A stretch of 9,828 nucleotides of DNA from Kangiellaceae bacterium (GTDB lineage Bacteria; Pseudomonadota; Gammaproteobacteria; Enterobacterales; Kangiellaceae): positions 1 through 9,828 of the forward strand of contig JAUUYO010000129.1 of NCBI GenBank assembly GCA_030590405.1. Direction: 5' to 3'. Of the stretch, positions 1 through 5,480 are shown one piece after another. A model generated the notes under the pieces. The model saw nothing but the letters and a program-made list of their open reading frames with translations. It was not told the DNA's origin and did no database searches. The stretch's first letter is position 1. Each line of letters opens with the position of its first letter. The translations under genes and the position numbers were made by a program.

Positions 1-37
1 AATCTCTTAAAGACTGAGTGGTGTTCAACCTAGTCAA

Positions 38-118
38 GTAGGGTGGGCAATCTCTTCTGCCCACGCTGGATCTTTGAATTTAACGAAAATGGTGGGCAAA
101 AATGACTGCCCACCCTAC
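38..118. repeat. Paired inverted REP-like element, family A (GTAG hairpin / hairpin CTAC)
   Basis: GTAGGGTGGGCA at 38-49 is the exact reverse complement of TGCCCACCCTAC at 107-118. Each arm is itself a hairpin. In the left arm GTGGGCA (43-49) pairs with TGCCCAC (58-64) across an 8-base loop. In the right arm GGTGGGCA (91-98) pairs with TGCCCACC (107-114), also across 8 bases. Each hairpin carries an outward GTAG/CTAC tetranucleotide. This is the layout of a BIME, two REP units in opposite orientation. From family knowledge, GTAG next to a hairpin is the mark recognised by REP-associated tyrosine transposases (RAYT, TnpA_REP). No such transposase is in this window. The element is probably extragenic. 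Confidence 0.8.
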
Positions 119-171
119 AAAATACATTTTAATTCAACATGTGCGCTGTCAAATTCAAGACAACGGCTTAG

Positions 172-416
172 CCTGATATTAAAAAAAGGCATAAAAAAGC
201 TGTAGAAAGTAGCACCGAAGAACCTGGATATTTAAGGTCGGGTTATGCGGACGATTTAAAAATAAGACGAGCGATAAAAAAACAAGAAGATGAAACACTC
301 CCCCTGACGTAGAAAAAGCAATTAAAGAAGCTAAGCAAAGAGTTGATAAAAAACGGAGCCAATTTATAGCTAACACTAAGGTCGCTGCAAGCAAACGTAA
401 AACACTCAGACGTTAG
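172..416 (+). pseudogene. Frameshifted C-terminal coding fragment, unknown family
   Basis: From 172 to 309 one frame is open after an in-frame stop at 169-171 and reads lysine/glutamate-rich protein (for example EEPGYLRSGYADDLKIRRAI from 217). It ends at TAG 310-312. A second frame continues through VEKAIKEAKQRVDKKRSQFI from 309 to the TAG at 414-416. The two join smoothly if one C is added to the five-C run at 300-304, giving ...ETLPPDVEKAIKEAK.... The composition (charged, helical, basic C-terminus ending KTLRR) looks like real protein rather than random frame. No start codon or ribosome binding site is visible, so this is the tail of a broken gene whose 5' part is absent, or a single-base sequencing error in a larger decayed gene. 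I do not recognise the family. Confidence 0.45.
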
Positions 417-680
417 CCCACCTCAAAAGAATGCCCCATTAAACGAACATTTGTTAAAATAAACCTAAAACTTGCGTTGTGAGTGAAATACAAGGCATTT
501 CTCGTCTTACAAGGCCGTTTCAAGTATCAAAACCTCCAAATCGATTGGCACAGCAGTTCTATATATGTTGTAAACAAAGGCTGATAAAACACTTAAAATC
601 TTGTCTGCACGGGGCAGGATGTATTATTATCGTTGCCAAACAATCGAAGCAAAGAACAGCCGCTAAAAAACAGGTTTATA
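417..680. other. Gene-less stretch before the acyltransferase gene
   Basis: I see no convincing gene here. A 76-codon GTG-started frame from 479 overlaps the acyltransferase start, is rich in Cys, Lys and Gln, and has no domain signature. TTGGCAC at 545-551 followed by TTCT resembles half of a sigma-54 -24/-12 promoter but lacks the GC of the -12 element. A TATATAT run at 560-566 has no reasonable -35 partner. The promoter of the acyltransferase gene probably lies here but cannot be placed. Confidence 0.4.
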
Positions 681-2006
681 ATGAAGTTATCTGCTTCAAC
701 AGAATTTGAAACGAACATTGATGAAAGCTTGGTCAGGCCATCATTATGGACTCGCTATAAGAGCACAATTAATTTTAAGGCTGATCTCAAAAGCATCTTT
801 TTTCGGCCCCACGCTAAGTTTGCAACTTTAGATGGTGCCAGAGCTATCACTATTTTATTAATGGTGCTCTTTCACGTTTTATTCGGTATTGCCAAAATAC
901 TGGATGATAAAGTCGAGGGGTTTATTGCTGAATTTCCTGGTTATTTTAATTGGATGTGGCAGGCCCAGGGTTCTGATCCGCTGTTTGTTATGTGTGGTTT
1001 ACTGGTGAGCTATTCTCTTTTTAGAGAATATGACAGAAATCAATCCCTGGATGTGATGCGATTTTTCAAACGCCGCTTGATGCGGATCTATCCTTTATTT
1101 TTGCTGGCGTTATTAATATTCTTACCAACTAATTCTCGGCATGATGGTTATATTTTGTCCAACTTGCTATTCAGTTCAAACTACTTTGAGGGACAAAAAC
1201 CAATAATCCCGGTTGGATGGTCTTTAGAGGTACAAATGCAGTTTTACTTTATGTTGCCGTTCATCTGCCTGTTAATGTATAAAATCCGTTGGAGGCTCGC
1301 ATTTCTTGTTGGTTTATGTATAGCCGCAGTGGTTTATCGCTATTGGTGGACCGCTAACCATCCCGAACTTTATTTAACGCCTTTTTATGAAGTGGTTTAC
1401 AACCGTGATTTTGCTCGGTTACTTTCTGATCATCTCTATTATGATCTGGATGCGCGTATTGGAGCGTTTTTTATGGGTATGTTGGTGGCTTATTTGCATC
1501 ACTATTATGGCAAGGTGATCGTTGAATTTTTTAAACGGAATCGTCTGGTGAATGCTTTTATACTGCTATTGGGAATTTATTTGATTGCCTGGTCATTTAG
1601 TTTTCCATTGATCAATAAAGAAGATGACTTTTACGCACCTTTTGATCCCGGTGCTAATCTGATGTTTCTGGTCTTTAATCGTTATGTATACAGTTTTGGA
1701 ATGTCTATTTTATTATTGATGGCACTTTGCCCAGTTGGGCCGAGCCGGATAGTTAAATGGATTTTGTCATGGCCCATCTGGCATCCTTTTGCCCAATTGA
1801 TTTTTTCCATTTATTTATTCCACTTTGTGTTTATTGTATTTGGGGCGGCAATTGTTTTTGGCACGCTTGATAAAGATACCATTACCTCTGCAACTATTTT
1901 TCAGGTATTTGGTGTGTATTTTTGGGCATTGGTACTGACGGTTATTTTTTCTAGCTTTGCCCATATTTATATTGAAAAGCCTTTTTTGAGGTTACGAGAA
2001 GCTTAG
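681..2006 (+). CDS. Acyltransferase-3 family (OafA/YrhL-type) integral membrane protein
   Basis: Protein of 441 residues with about ten hydrophobic segments, matching the Pfam acyltransferase-3 family. That family transfers acetyl, succinyl or other acyl groups across the inner membrane to sugars of O-antigen, exopolysaccharide or other cell-surface glycans. Visible hallmarks are LDGARAI at 50-56 with the usual Arg, a His in the first membrane helix (H65), the basic stretch KRRLMRIYPLF at 130-140, GWSLEVQMQFYF at 179-190 (the family's W-S-L-x-x-E/Q-x-Q-F-Y region), SIYLFH at 376-381 and EKPF at 432-435. No SGNH domain follows, so it is the single-domain type. I chose ATG 681 because CAGG lies six bases upstream; the frame is open back to TTG 633, which would add 16 residues. 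The substrate cannot be read from sequence, and no glycan genes flank it. Confidence 0.9.
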   Translation: MKLSASTEFETNIDESLVRPSLWTRYKSTINFKADLKSIFFRPHAKFATLDGARAITILLMVLFHVLFGIAKILDDKVEGFIAEFPGYFNWMWQAQGSDPLFVMCGLLVSYSLFREYDRNQSLDVMRFFKRRLMRIYPLFLLALLIFLPTNSRHDGYILSNLLFSSNYFEGQKPIIPVGWSLEVQMQFYFMLPFICLLMYKIRWRLAFLVGLCIAAVVYRYWWTANHPELYLTPFYEVVYNRDFARLLSDHLYYDLDARIGAFFMGMLVAYLHHYYGKVIVEFFKRNRLVNAFILLLGIYLIAWSFSFPLINKEDDFYAPFDPGANLMFLVFNRYVYSFGMSILLLMALCPVGPSRIVKWILSWPIWHPFAQLIFSIYLFHFVFIVFGAAIVFGTLDKDTITSATIFQVFGVYFWALVLTVIFSSFAHIYIEKPFLRLREA

Positions 2007-2055
2007 TCTGGTCTAGCACTCTTTCCACGACTTCAACTGATTTTTCCAGGTTAAA

Positions 2056-2071
2056 GTTATATAGATATAAC
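2056..2071. promoter_or_regulatory. Palindrome GTTATAT-AG-ATATAAC, candidate operator
   Basis: Two perfect 7-base arms separated by two bases, 16 bases in total. It lies about 35-50 bases upstream of the perfect TATAAT at 2106-2111 that probably drives the YeeE pair, so it sits at or just above the -35 region. AT-rich palindromes of this kind are common operators for winged-helix dimers such as ArsR/BigR-type repressors. The identity of the binding protein is inference, as no such regulator is encoded in the window. Confidence 0.45.
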
Positions 2072-2104
2072 AGAAGGTTCTTGGTGCTATCCATTGCAAC
2101 CGCC

Positions 2105-2128
2105 TTATAATTTTGCTCTAAATTATAA
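2105..2128. promoter_or_regulatory. Inverted repeat overlapping a perfect -10 box (promoter/operator of the YeeE operon)
   Basis: TTATAATTT (2105-2113) and AAATTATAA (2120-2128) are exact reverse complements separated by six bases. The left arm contains a consensus TATAAT at 2106-2111. The best -35 candidate is TTGGTG at 2081-2086, 19 bases away, which is a long spacer. The resulting transcript would begin around 2118-2120 with a leader of about 55 bases before the GTG at 2174. A repressor bound to the repeat would directly block RNA polymerase, so negative control is the natural reading. An alternative is that it is only an AT-rich hairpin. Confidence 0.5.
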
Positions 2129-2163
2129 AGCGCTATTTTATTGAGTCAGGCTTTCAGTTATTT

Positions 2164-2167
2164 GGAG
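2164..2167 (+). promoter_or_regulatory. Ribosome binding site GGAG that fixes the first YeeE start
   Basis: GGAG lies six bases before GTG 2174. The upstream alternative TTG 2141 has no purine-rich sequence at the right distance, so the GTG is preferred even though the frame is open further upstream. Confidence 0.7.
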
Positions 2168-2173
2168 TTAACA

Positions 2174-2617
2174 GTGTTCGAAGTGTTATTTTCTGGTGTT
2201 AATTTTTATTACACGCTTATCGGCGGTTTTCTGATTGGTTTATCTGCAACCATGTTATTGCTGTTTAATGGCCGCATAGCTGGTGTTTGTGGTATTGCCT
2301 TTGGTCTATTTAACCAATCGGTAGGTGATAAATTATGGCGATGGCTTTTCCTTTCAGGTTTAGTGGGTGGCGCAATTCTATTACATTTATTAGCTGATCT
2401 TCCTGACCCCTCACCGAGCAATGCCAGCTTACCTATCCTGATTTCAGGTGGTTTTTTAGTGGGTTTTGGTACTCAGGTAGGATCAGGTTGCACCTCTGGC
2501 CATGGAGTTTGTGGTATATCACGATTTTCCAATCGTTCAATTATTTCTACGTTGTTATTTATCACCTTTGGTGTACTTAGTATGCTGCTGTTTCGACACC
2601 TGATGGGAATCATCTGA
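2174..2617 (+). CDS. YeeE/YedE family (DUF395) membrane protein, PmpA-like half
   Basis: A 147-residue membrane protein with roughly four hydrophobic segments, of the YeeE/YedE sulfur-transport family. It carries NGRIAGVCGI at 32-41 and the family's signature GSGCTSGHGVCG at 103-114 (Cys106, His110, Cys113). In the characterised YeeE thiosulfate importers, conserved cysteines along the pore relay the sulfur anion. Here the canonical long protein is represented by two short genes, the arrangement called PmpA/PmpB in Serratia and also found in BigR-type sulfide-response operons. The stop codon overlaps the next start (TGATG), implying coupled translation and a two-subunit transporter in the inner membrane. 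I chose GTG 2174 for its GGAG; TTG 2141 would add 11 residues. Likely cargo is thiosulfate or another sulfane-sulfur species, but this is inferred from the family. Confidence 0.9.
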   Translation: MFEVLFSGVNFYYTLIGGFLIGLSATMLLLFNGRIAGVCGIAFGLFNQSVGDKLWRWLFLSGLVGGAILLHLLADLPDPSPSNASLPILISGGFLVGFGTQVGSGCTSGHGVCGISRFSNRSIISTLLFITFGVLSMLLFRHLMGII

Positions 2618-3039
2618 TGAAGAATTTAATCGCCATAATTTCTGGATTGGTTTTTGGTATTGGGTTAGCTGCATCAGGTATGACTGATACCACCAGGGTG
2701 CAAGGTTTTCTTGATATCTTTGGCGACTGGGATGGCTCTTTGCTTTTTGTTTTGGGTGGTGCATTAGCTACGACTTTATTGACCTTTCGAATATTGTTAA
2801 AACGCAAAGCTCCATTGCTTGCTGAGCGATTTCTTTTGCCAATTAAAACGACTATTGATAAACCTTTAATGATTGGAGCAATGATTTTTGGCGTTGGATG
2901 GGCGTTAGTCGGTTATTGCCCAGGACCGGCGTTTGCAGCTTTAGCTTATTTGCAGTGGCAAACTCTATTGTTTGTGGCGACAATGTTAGCCGGAGCCTTT
3001 GTTGCCCGAAAATGGTCTGATAGGAAGGCTTTAAACTAG
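2617..3039 (+). CDS. YeeE/YedE family (DUF395) membrane protein, PmpB-like half
   Basis: A 140-residue membrane protein and the second half of the split YeeE-type transporter. It begins with a hydrophobic helix containing GLAASGM at 16-22, typical of this family, has a second helix around 42-60 and carries the hallmark GYCPGPA at 99-105 (Cys101), followed by a last helix around 115-131. Cys101 is the counterpart of the third conserved cysteine of YeeE thiosulfate channels. Its ATG overlaps the stop of the upstream partner by one base, so both subunits are probably made in equal amount and assemble together. No TusA, rhodanese or persulfide dioxygenase gene follows, although such genes often accompany the family. 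The next gene is an OsmC-type thiol protein. Confidence 0.9.
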   Translation: MKNLIAIISGLVFGIGLAASGMTDTTRVQGFLDIFGDWDGSLLFVLGGALATTLLTFRILLKRKAPLLAERFLLPIKTTIDKPLMIGAMIFGVGWALVGYCPGPAFAALAYLQWQTLLFVATMLAGAFVARKWSDRKALN

Positions 3040-3076
3040 AGGCATCATATTGGGCACTAGTACAGGTGACATCTTT

Positions 3077-3127
3077 ATGATCGATATCATTATTTTTTTA
3101 ACCGTTTTGATTTACACTTTCAAATAA
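3077..3127 (+). CDS. Possible 16-residue hydrophobic small protein
   Basis: ATG 3077 opens a 16-codon frame reading MIDIIIFLTVLIYTFK, ended by TAA 3125-3127. AGGTGA at 3064-3069 lies seven bases before the start, a near-ideal ribosome binding site. Eleven of the residues are strongly hydrophobic, with an acidic N-terminal residue and a C-terminal lysine, as expected of a single-pass inner-membrane peptide. It lies between the YeeE pair and osmC, so it may be a tiny subunit, a leader peptide controlling osmC, or chance in AT-rich DNA. Length alone cannot separate these options. Confidence 0.3.
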   Translation: MIDIIIFLTVLIYTFK

Positions 3128-3156
3128 TATAACAGCAGAGAGGTTTTAGTTAACCC

Positions 3157-3164
3157 AAAGGTGA
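3157..3164 (+). promoter_or_regulatory. Ribosome binding site of the OsmC gene
   Basis: AAAGGTGA ends four bases before ATG 3169 and supports that start. The preceding TATAAC at 3128-3133 could be a weak -10 of a separate osmC promoter; its -35 partner is poor. Confidence 0.6.
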
Positions 3165-3168
3165 TCTA

Positions 3169-3606
3169 ATGCACGAGCTACCACATTATTACAAAGTAAA
3201 AGCGTCGGGTGAAAAGCAAGGTAACTTGAAAGTTGCCGCAGACAATTTGCCTGAAATGTTAGCGGCACCGCCAATTGGTTTTAATGGTCCGGGAGATATC
3301 TGGTCTCCTGAAGATATGTTAATGTCGTCTGTAGCGACTTGTACGGTATTGTCTTTCCGAGCTATTTCAAGGGCTTCTAAATTGGATTGGATTTCGATTG
3401 AGTGTGAAGCAAATGGTGAACTATCACGAGTGGATCGGGTGACTCAATTTACCAAAATAATGATCAAAGTAAAATTACTCATCCCCAAGCAGGAAAATCC
3501 TGAAAAGGCAGTTAAACTTTTAAATAAGGCCGAGCAAACCTGTTTGATTAGTAACTCACTGACTGCTGAAACACATATTGAATGTGAAGTTATTTTTGAA
3601 CCATAG
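3169..3606 (+). CDS. OsmC/Ohr family protein
   Basis: A 145-residue cytosolic protein of full length for the OsmC/Ohr superfamily. These are obligate dimers that reduce organic hydroperoxides or handle reactive sulfur species with two cysteines. The motif SPEDMLMSSVATCTVLSFRA runs from 46 to 65 with the first cysteine at 58 on the long central helix. The second cysteine is at 125 in AEQTCLISNSL (121-131). Both redox cysteines are therefore present, and the protein can be catalytic. Two more cysteines (79, 139) are not part of the usual pair. The divergence from Ohr sequences points to the general OsmC/YhfA-like group rather than Ohr. It lies 129 bases after the YeeE pair on the same strand, suggesting a role in thiol or persulfide homeostasis, though an independent promoter is possible. 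Confidence 0.9.
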   Translation: MHELPHYYKVKASGEKQGNLKVAADNLPEMLAAPPIGFNGPGDIWSPEDMLMSSVATCTVLSFRAISRASKLDWISIECEANGELSRVDRVTQFTKIMIKVKLLIPKQENPEKAVKLLNKAEQTCLISNSLTAETHIECEVIFEP

Positions 3607-3647
3607 AGGCTATATAATACTCTGAGATTAAGGTTTTTAGCCAGAAT

Positions 3648-3842
3648 TCAAGATGCTATCTGACTATTATACATATTGATTTTGCGAATGTATAAACAGA
3701 GTTCGACCGATGCATCATCTTGATAATCGAAGGGGCCTAGCTCAGTCTGCTCTCGGGTGCTTATCCACCAACCATCACCTGTATGATAAAGACGTTCGCT
3801 TCTAAAGAATGATTTTTTATTGTCGCCTTTTCTTACTTTCAT
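3648..3842 (-). CDS. DUF6316-type small protein
   Basis: A 64-residue protein read leftward from ATG 3842 to TGA 3648. It shows the compact pattern of the DUF6316 family, as I recall it: a basic N-terminus (MKVRKGD), F-R-x-E-R-L at 13-18, then GDGWWISTREQTELGPFD from 22 to 39 and an acidic helix ending in LYIR near 50-53. The family is small, cytosolic and of unknown function, seen in Gammaproteobacteria. The W-W-x-S-T-R-E-x-x-x-x-G-P-F core is what persuades me that this frame is real. Upstream on the minus strand only a weak GAGTAGT serves as ribosome binding site. The gene converges with osmC, with 41 bases between stops. The residues after 54 (INMYNSQIAS) look like a lineage-specific tail. 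Confidence 0.75.
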   Translation of the reverse strand: MKVRKGDNKKSFFRSERLYHTGDGWWISTREQTELGPFDYQDDASVELCLYIRKINMYNSQIAS

Positions 3843-4000
3843 ATTACTACTCTAATATATTAAGTGTATTAATTAGTCTACACAAATAAATCCATTGGTT
3901 TTGAGCTTTTGAGGCAAACAAAGAAATTGTTTTAAACAAATGTCTGTTTAGATGATTATGGGATTAAGAAAGGCTGGGGAGATCTCTGTTAACCAGACAA

Positions 4001-4141
4001 TTAACTTCTGAGTGAGTTGCTGCAGCTGTAGGGGGTGATGCTTGCTGAATTACCAAACGCGCCATGAATGACGGCCAAACAAAGACCAATAGTGAAGAGC
4101 GCGACACAGACTCGATGTTTGATTAATTGAGGTTGGCTCAT
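4001..4141 (-). CDS. Possible 46-residue exported or membrane peptide
   Basis: Read leftward from ATG 4141 to TAA 4001. It has a good ribosome binding site: AGGA on the minus strand (TCCT at 4149-4152) seven bases before the start. The product begins MSQPQLIKHR, followed by a hydrophobic stretch VCVALFTIGLCLAVIHGAFG (residues 11-30), which is the n-region and h-region of a signal peptide or membrane anchor. The rest is a short Ser/Cys-rich tail (NSASITPYSCSNSLRS). I do not recognise a family. A neighbouring frame stays open longer past the end (to about 3967) and also looks protein-like, so a frameshift within the gene is possible. It could also be a chance frame. Confidence 0.4.
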   Translation of the reverse strand: MSQPQLIKHRVCVALFTIGLCLAVIHGAFGNSASITPYSCSNSLRS

Positions 4142-4486
4142 TTTATTTTCCTGGCGAAATTAGTGGTTTATTTAATAATCAAATAACTAATAAGCAGGAC
4201 TCGTACCAATATTTCTTTGTTGGTTAAGTTTTTGAAATTTAAAAGAAATAAATGTTATCGATTGTGGCGGACATTGATTTCGATGTCCGCTTTTGAGGAT
4301 TTTGACCGATAAGTGTCCGCAAATGGGACAATCGTTTTATTTATTGTTAGCACTTAGGTATAAAATAATCCAATAAAACGGTCCTTACTGGCTTGAATTC
4401 TACTACAATTATTTATGAACCTATCGAATATTGTGGCTTTAATACTGTTAAACCTAGCAGTTTTTTATGAGGAATCAATAGATAAA
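4142..4486. other. Intergenic region with regulatory-looking repeats
   Basis: About 345 bases between the minus-strand small ORF and the DUF2971 gene. It holds the TGTCC/GGACA half-site cluster (4267-4330) and a TATAAAAT sequence at about 4360-4367 that could be a -10 box for the DUF2971 gene, with a weak TTTATT about 17 bases upstream. A 14-codon frame at 4252-4296 runs through the hairpin and is probably chance. Nothing else resembling a gene is visible. Confidence 0.5.
4267..4330. promoter_or_regulatory. Cluster of four TGTCC/GGACA half-sites, candidate operators
   Basis: GCGGACAT (4267-4274) and ATGTCCGC (4283-4290) form a perfect 8-base inverted repeat around an 8-base loop, followed by TTTT. 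TGTCCGC recurs at 4314-4320 and is followed by GGGACA at 4325-4330, giving TGTCC-N7-GGACA. There are thus four half-sites in two dyads of opposite order within 64 bases. Either dyad could bind a dimeric regulator controlling the DUF2971 gene downstream or the minus-strand peptide upstream. The first dyad could alternatively be a weak intrinsic terminator (8-base stem, four Ts). Confidence 0.4.
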
Positions 4487-5374
4487 ATGGCCGATTTACC
4501 CCCAGCTTTTGCTTATTACGGCAGTTTCCAAGGCGTCATGCAGATCTTGAAACACCAATCGCTTCCCCTATTTAAATCCGAAGAGCTACGGGATCCTTTT
4601 CTGCCAAATCAATCGACACTACTGAATTTTGATAGCCAAGCGCTTTTTGAGCGAGCAGTAAAATATATGACTTCGGCTATTTTAGGAAAATCAGCTCCAA
4701 AAGGTAGTCCAAACCATCCACTGCAAAAGGCGATAATACGTTGGCGCGGTGACAACCGGTTTAGTAATGAAGACGAAATAAGGGAAGCGTTAGTTGGACT
4801 ATTGCCTGCCATGGTGGATAAATCCTTCAATCATGCCAAAGATCTTCATGCCGAATGGCTGGCATTTATCGAAAACAAACGGCTCTTACCATTTTTTGAA
4901 AATGCTACTGACTCGGAGCTTTGGCTATTAGAGGCTGAGCGGTATGCAGGCGTGGTGATCAAGTTTAAATCAGCTGAGGGAGCTATTTTTGAACGCTGTG
5001 TTCCAGTCCATTATAGTAAGCAGCCGCCAAAAACGGTGAGTTTAGAAGATTGTGTTGAATTAATGGTTGGAGAACTCAATGAAATCCCTGTTGATTTTAT
5101 GAGACTGTTAGTCACTCAAAATTATCAATATCGTAAGCAAAAGGAATGGCGTTTGATTATTGAACGAGCGCCTGACGATGAATTATGCTTAAATTTTCCT
5201 ACTGAGCTTATTCAAAGCATTTATATCGGCGCGGCGGTGTCTAAAGCTAAATCCGAGCAAATGTGTTTACTGGTAAAAAAGTTAAGCAGCAAAATCAATA
5301 TTTTTCATGCGAAATGTTCCGAAAAAAGTTATGAATTTTCTTTCCTGAAGCAAAATGGTTTGTCTGACGATTAA
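4487..5374 (+). CDS. DUF2971 family protein
   Basis: A 295-residue soluble protein whose landmarks match the DUF2971 family of unknown function. LPLFKSEELRDPF (26-38) corresponds to the family's residues ending in D-P-F. WLLEAERYAGVVIKF (146-160) corresponds to the W-x-x-Y-A-x-x-x-x-G-V-x-I-x-F region, VPVHYS is at 172-177, YRKQKEWRLI (215-224) is the conserved K-E-W-R region, and IYIGAAVS (245-252) the terminal I-x-x-G strand. The region from 40 to 110 is family-variable. The frame is open back to ATG 4415, which would add 24 hydrophobic residues with no ribosome binding site. I prefer ATG 4487, preceded by GAGG at 4469-4472, although that spacing is long. No partner gene is adjacent on the same strand within 100 bases. 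Some relatives occur in phage-defence or toxin contexts; function here is unknown. Confidence 0.75.
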   Translation: MADLPPAFAYYGSFQGVMQILKHQSLPLFKSEELRDPFLPNQSTLLNFDSQALFERAVKYMTSAILGKSAPKGSPNHPLQKAIIRWRGDNRFSNEDEIREALVGLLPAMVDKSFNHAKDLHAEWLAFIENKRLLPFFENATDSELWLLEAERYAGVVIKFKSAEGAIFERCVPVHYSKQPPKTVSLEDCVELMVGELNEIPVDFMRLLVTQNYQYRKQKEWRLIIERAPDDELCLNFPTELIQSIYIGAAVSKAKSEQMCLLVKKLSSKINIFHAKCSEKSYEFSFLKQNGLSDD

Positions 5375-5411
5375 CAGTATTAGCTGCATTAACGGTATAA
5401 GGCTGTTATAG

Positions 5412-5451
5412 ATACTATTTCTATTTGAGCGGTTTATTGATAGTATTTGAG
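5412..5451. promoter_or_regulatory. Inverted and direct repeats ahead of the MarR gene
   Basis: ATACTAT (5412-5418) and ATAGTAT (5440-5446) form a 7-base inverted repeat. Interleaved with it, TATTTGAG occurs twice (5422-5429 and 5444-5451), spaced 22 bases apart, about two helical turns. Both lie 30-70 bases before the MarR-type gene, the usual place for an autoregulatory operator of that family. Which of the two repeats matters, if either, cannot be told from sequence. Confidence 0.35.
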
Positions 5452-5480
5452 TTTGTCCATTTAACCCCGTTTAATAACTT

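Noticed and set aside
179..394. 71-codon hydrophobic minus-strand frame
   Set aside because: It is the antisense of a lysine-rich plus-strand fragment; antisense of AAA/AAG-rich DNA gives artificial Phe/Leu-rich frames.
545..563. TTGGCAC-N5-TTCT as a sigma-54 promoter
   Set aside because: The -12 GC dinucleotide is missing, so the match is only to the -24 half.
479..709. 76-codon GTG-started frame overlapping the acyltransferase start
   Set aside because: No domain signature, no good ribosome binding site, and its 3' end overlaps a clear gene in another frame.
3608..3642. GGCTA...TAGCC with internal TTTTT between osmC and the DUF6316 gene as a bidirectional terminator
   Set aside because: Stem is only five bases with a 25-base loop and no T-run after the right arm.
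3947..4012. Short plus-strand frame starting ATGGGATTAAGA before the 46-residue ORF
   Set aside because: Only 17 codons, no ribosome binding site and no conserved-looking content.
4252..4296. 14-codon ORF MLSIVADIDFDVRF running through the TGTCC hairpin
   Set aside because: No clear ribosome binding site, very short, and explained by the repeat.
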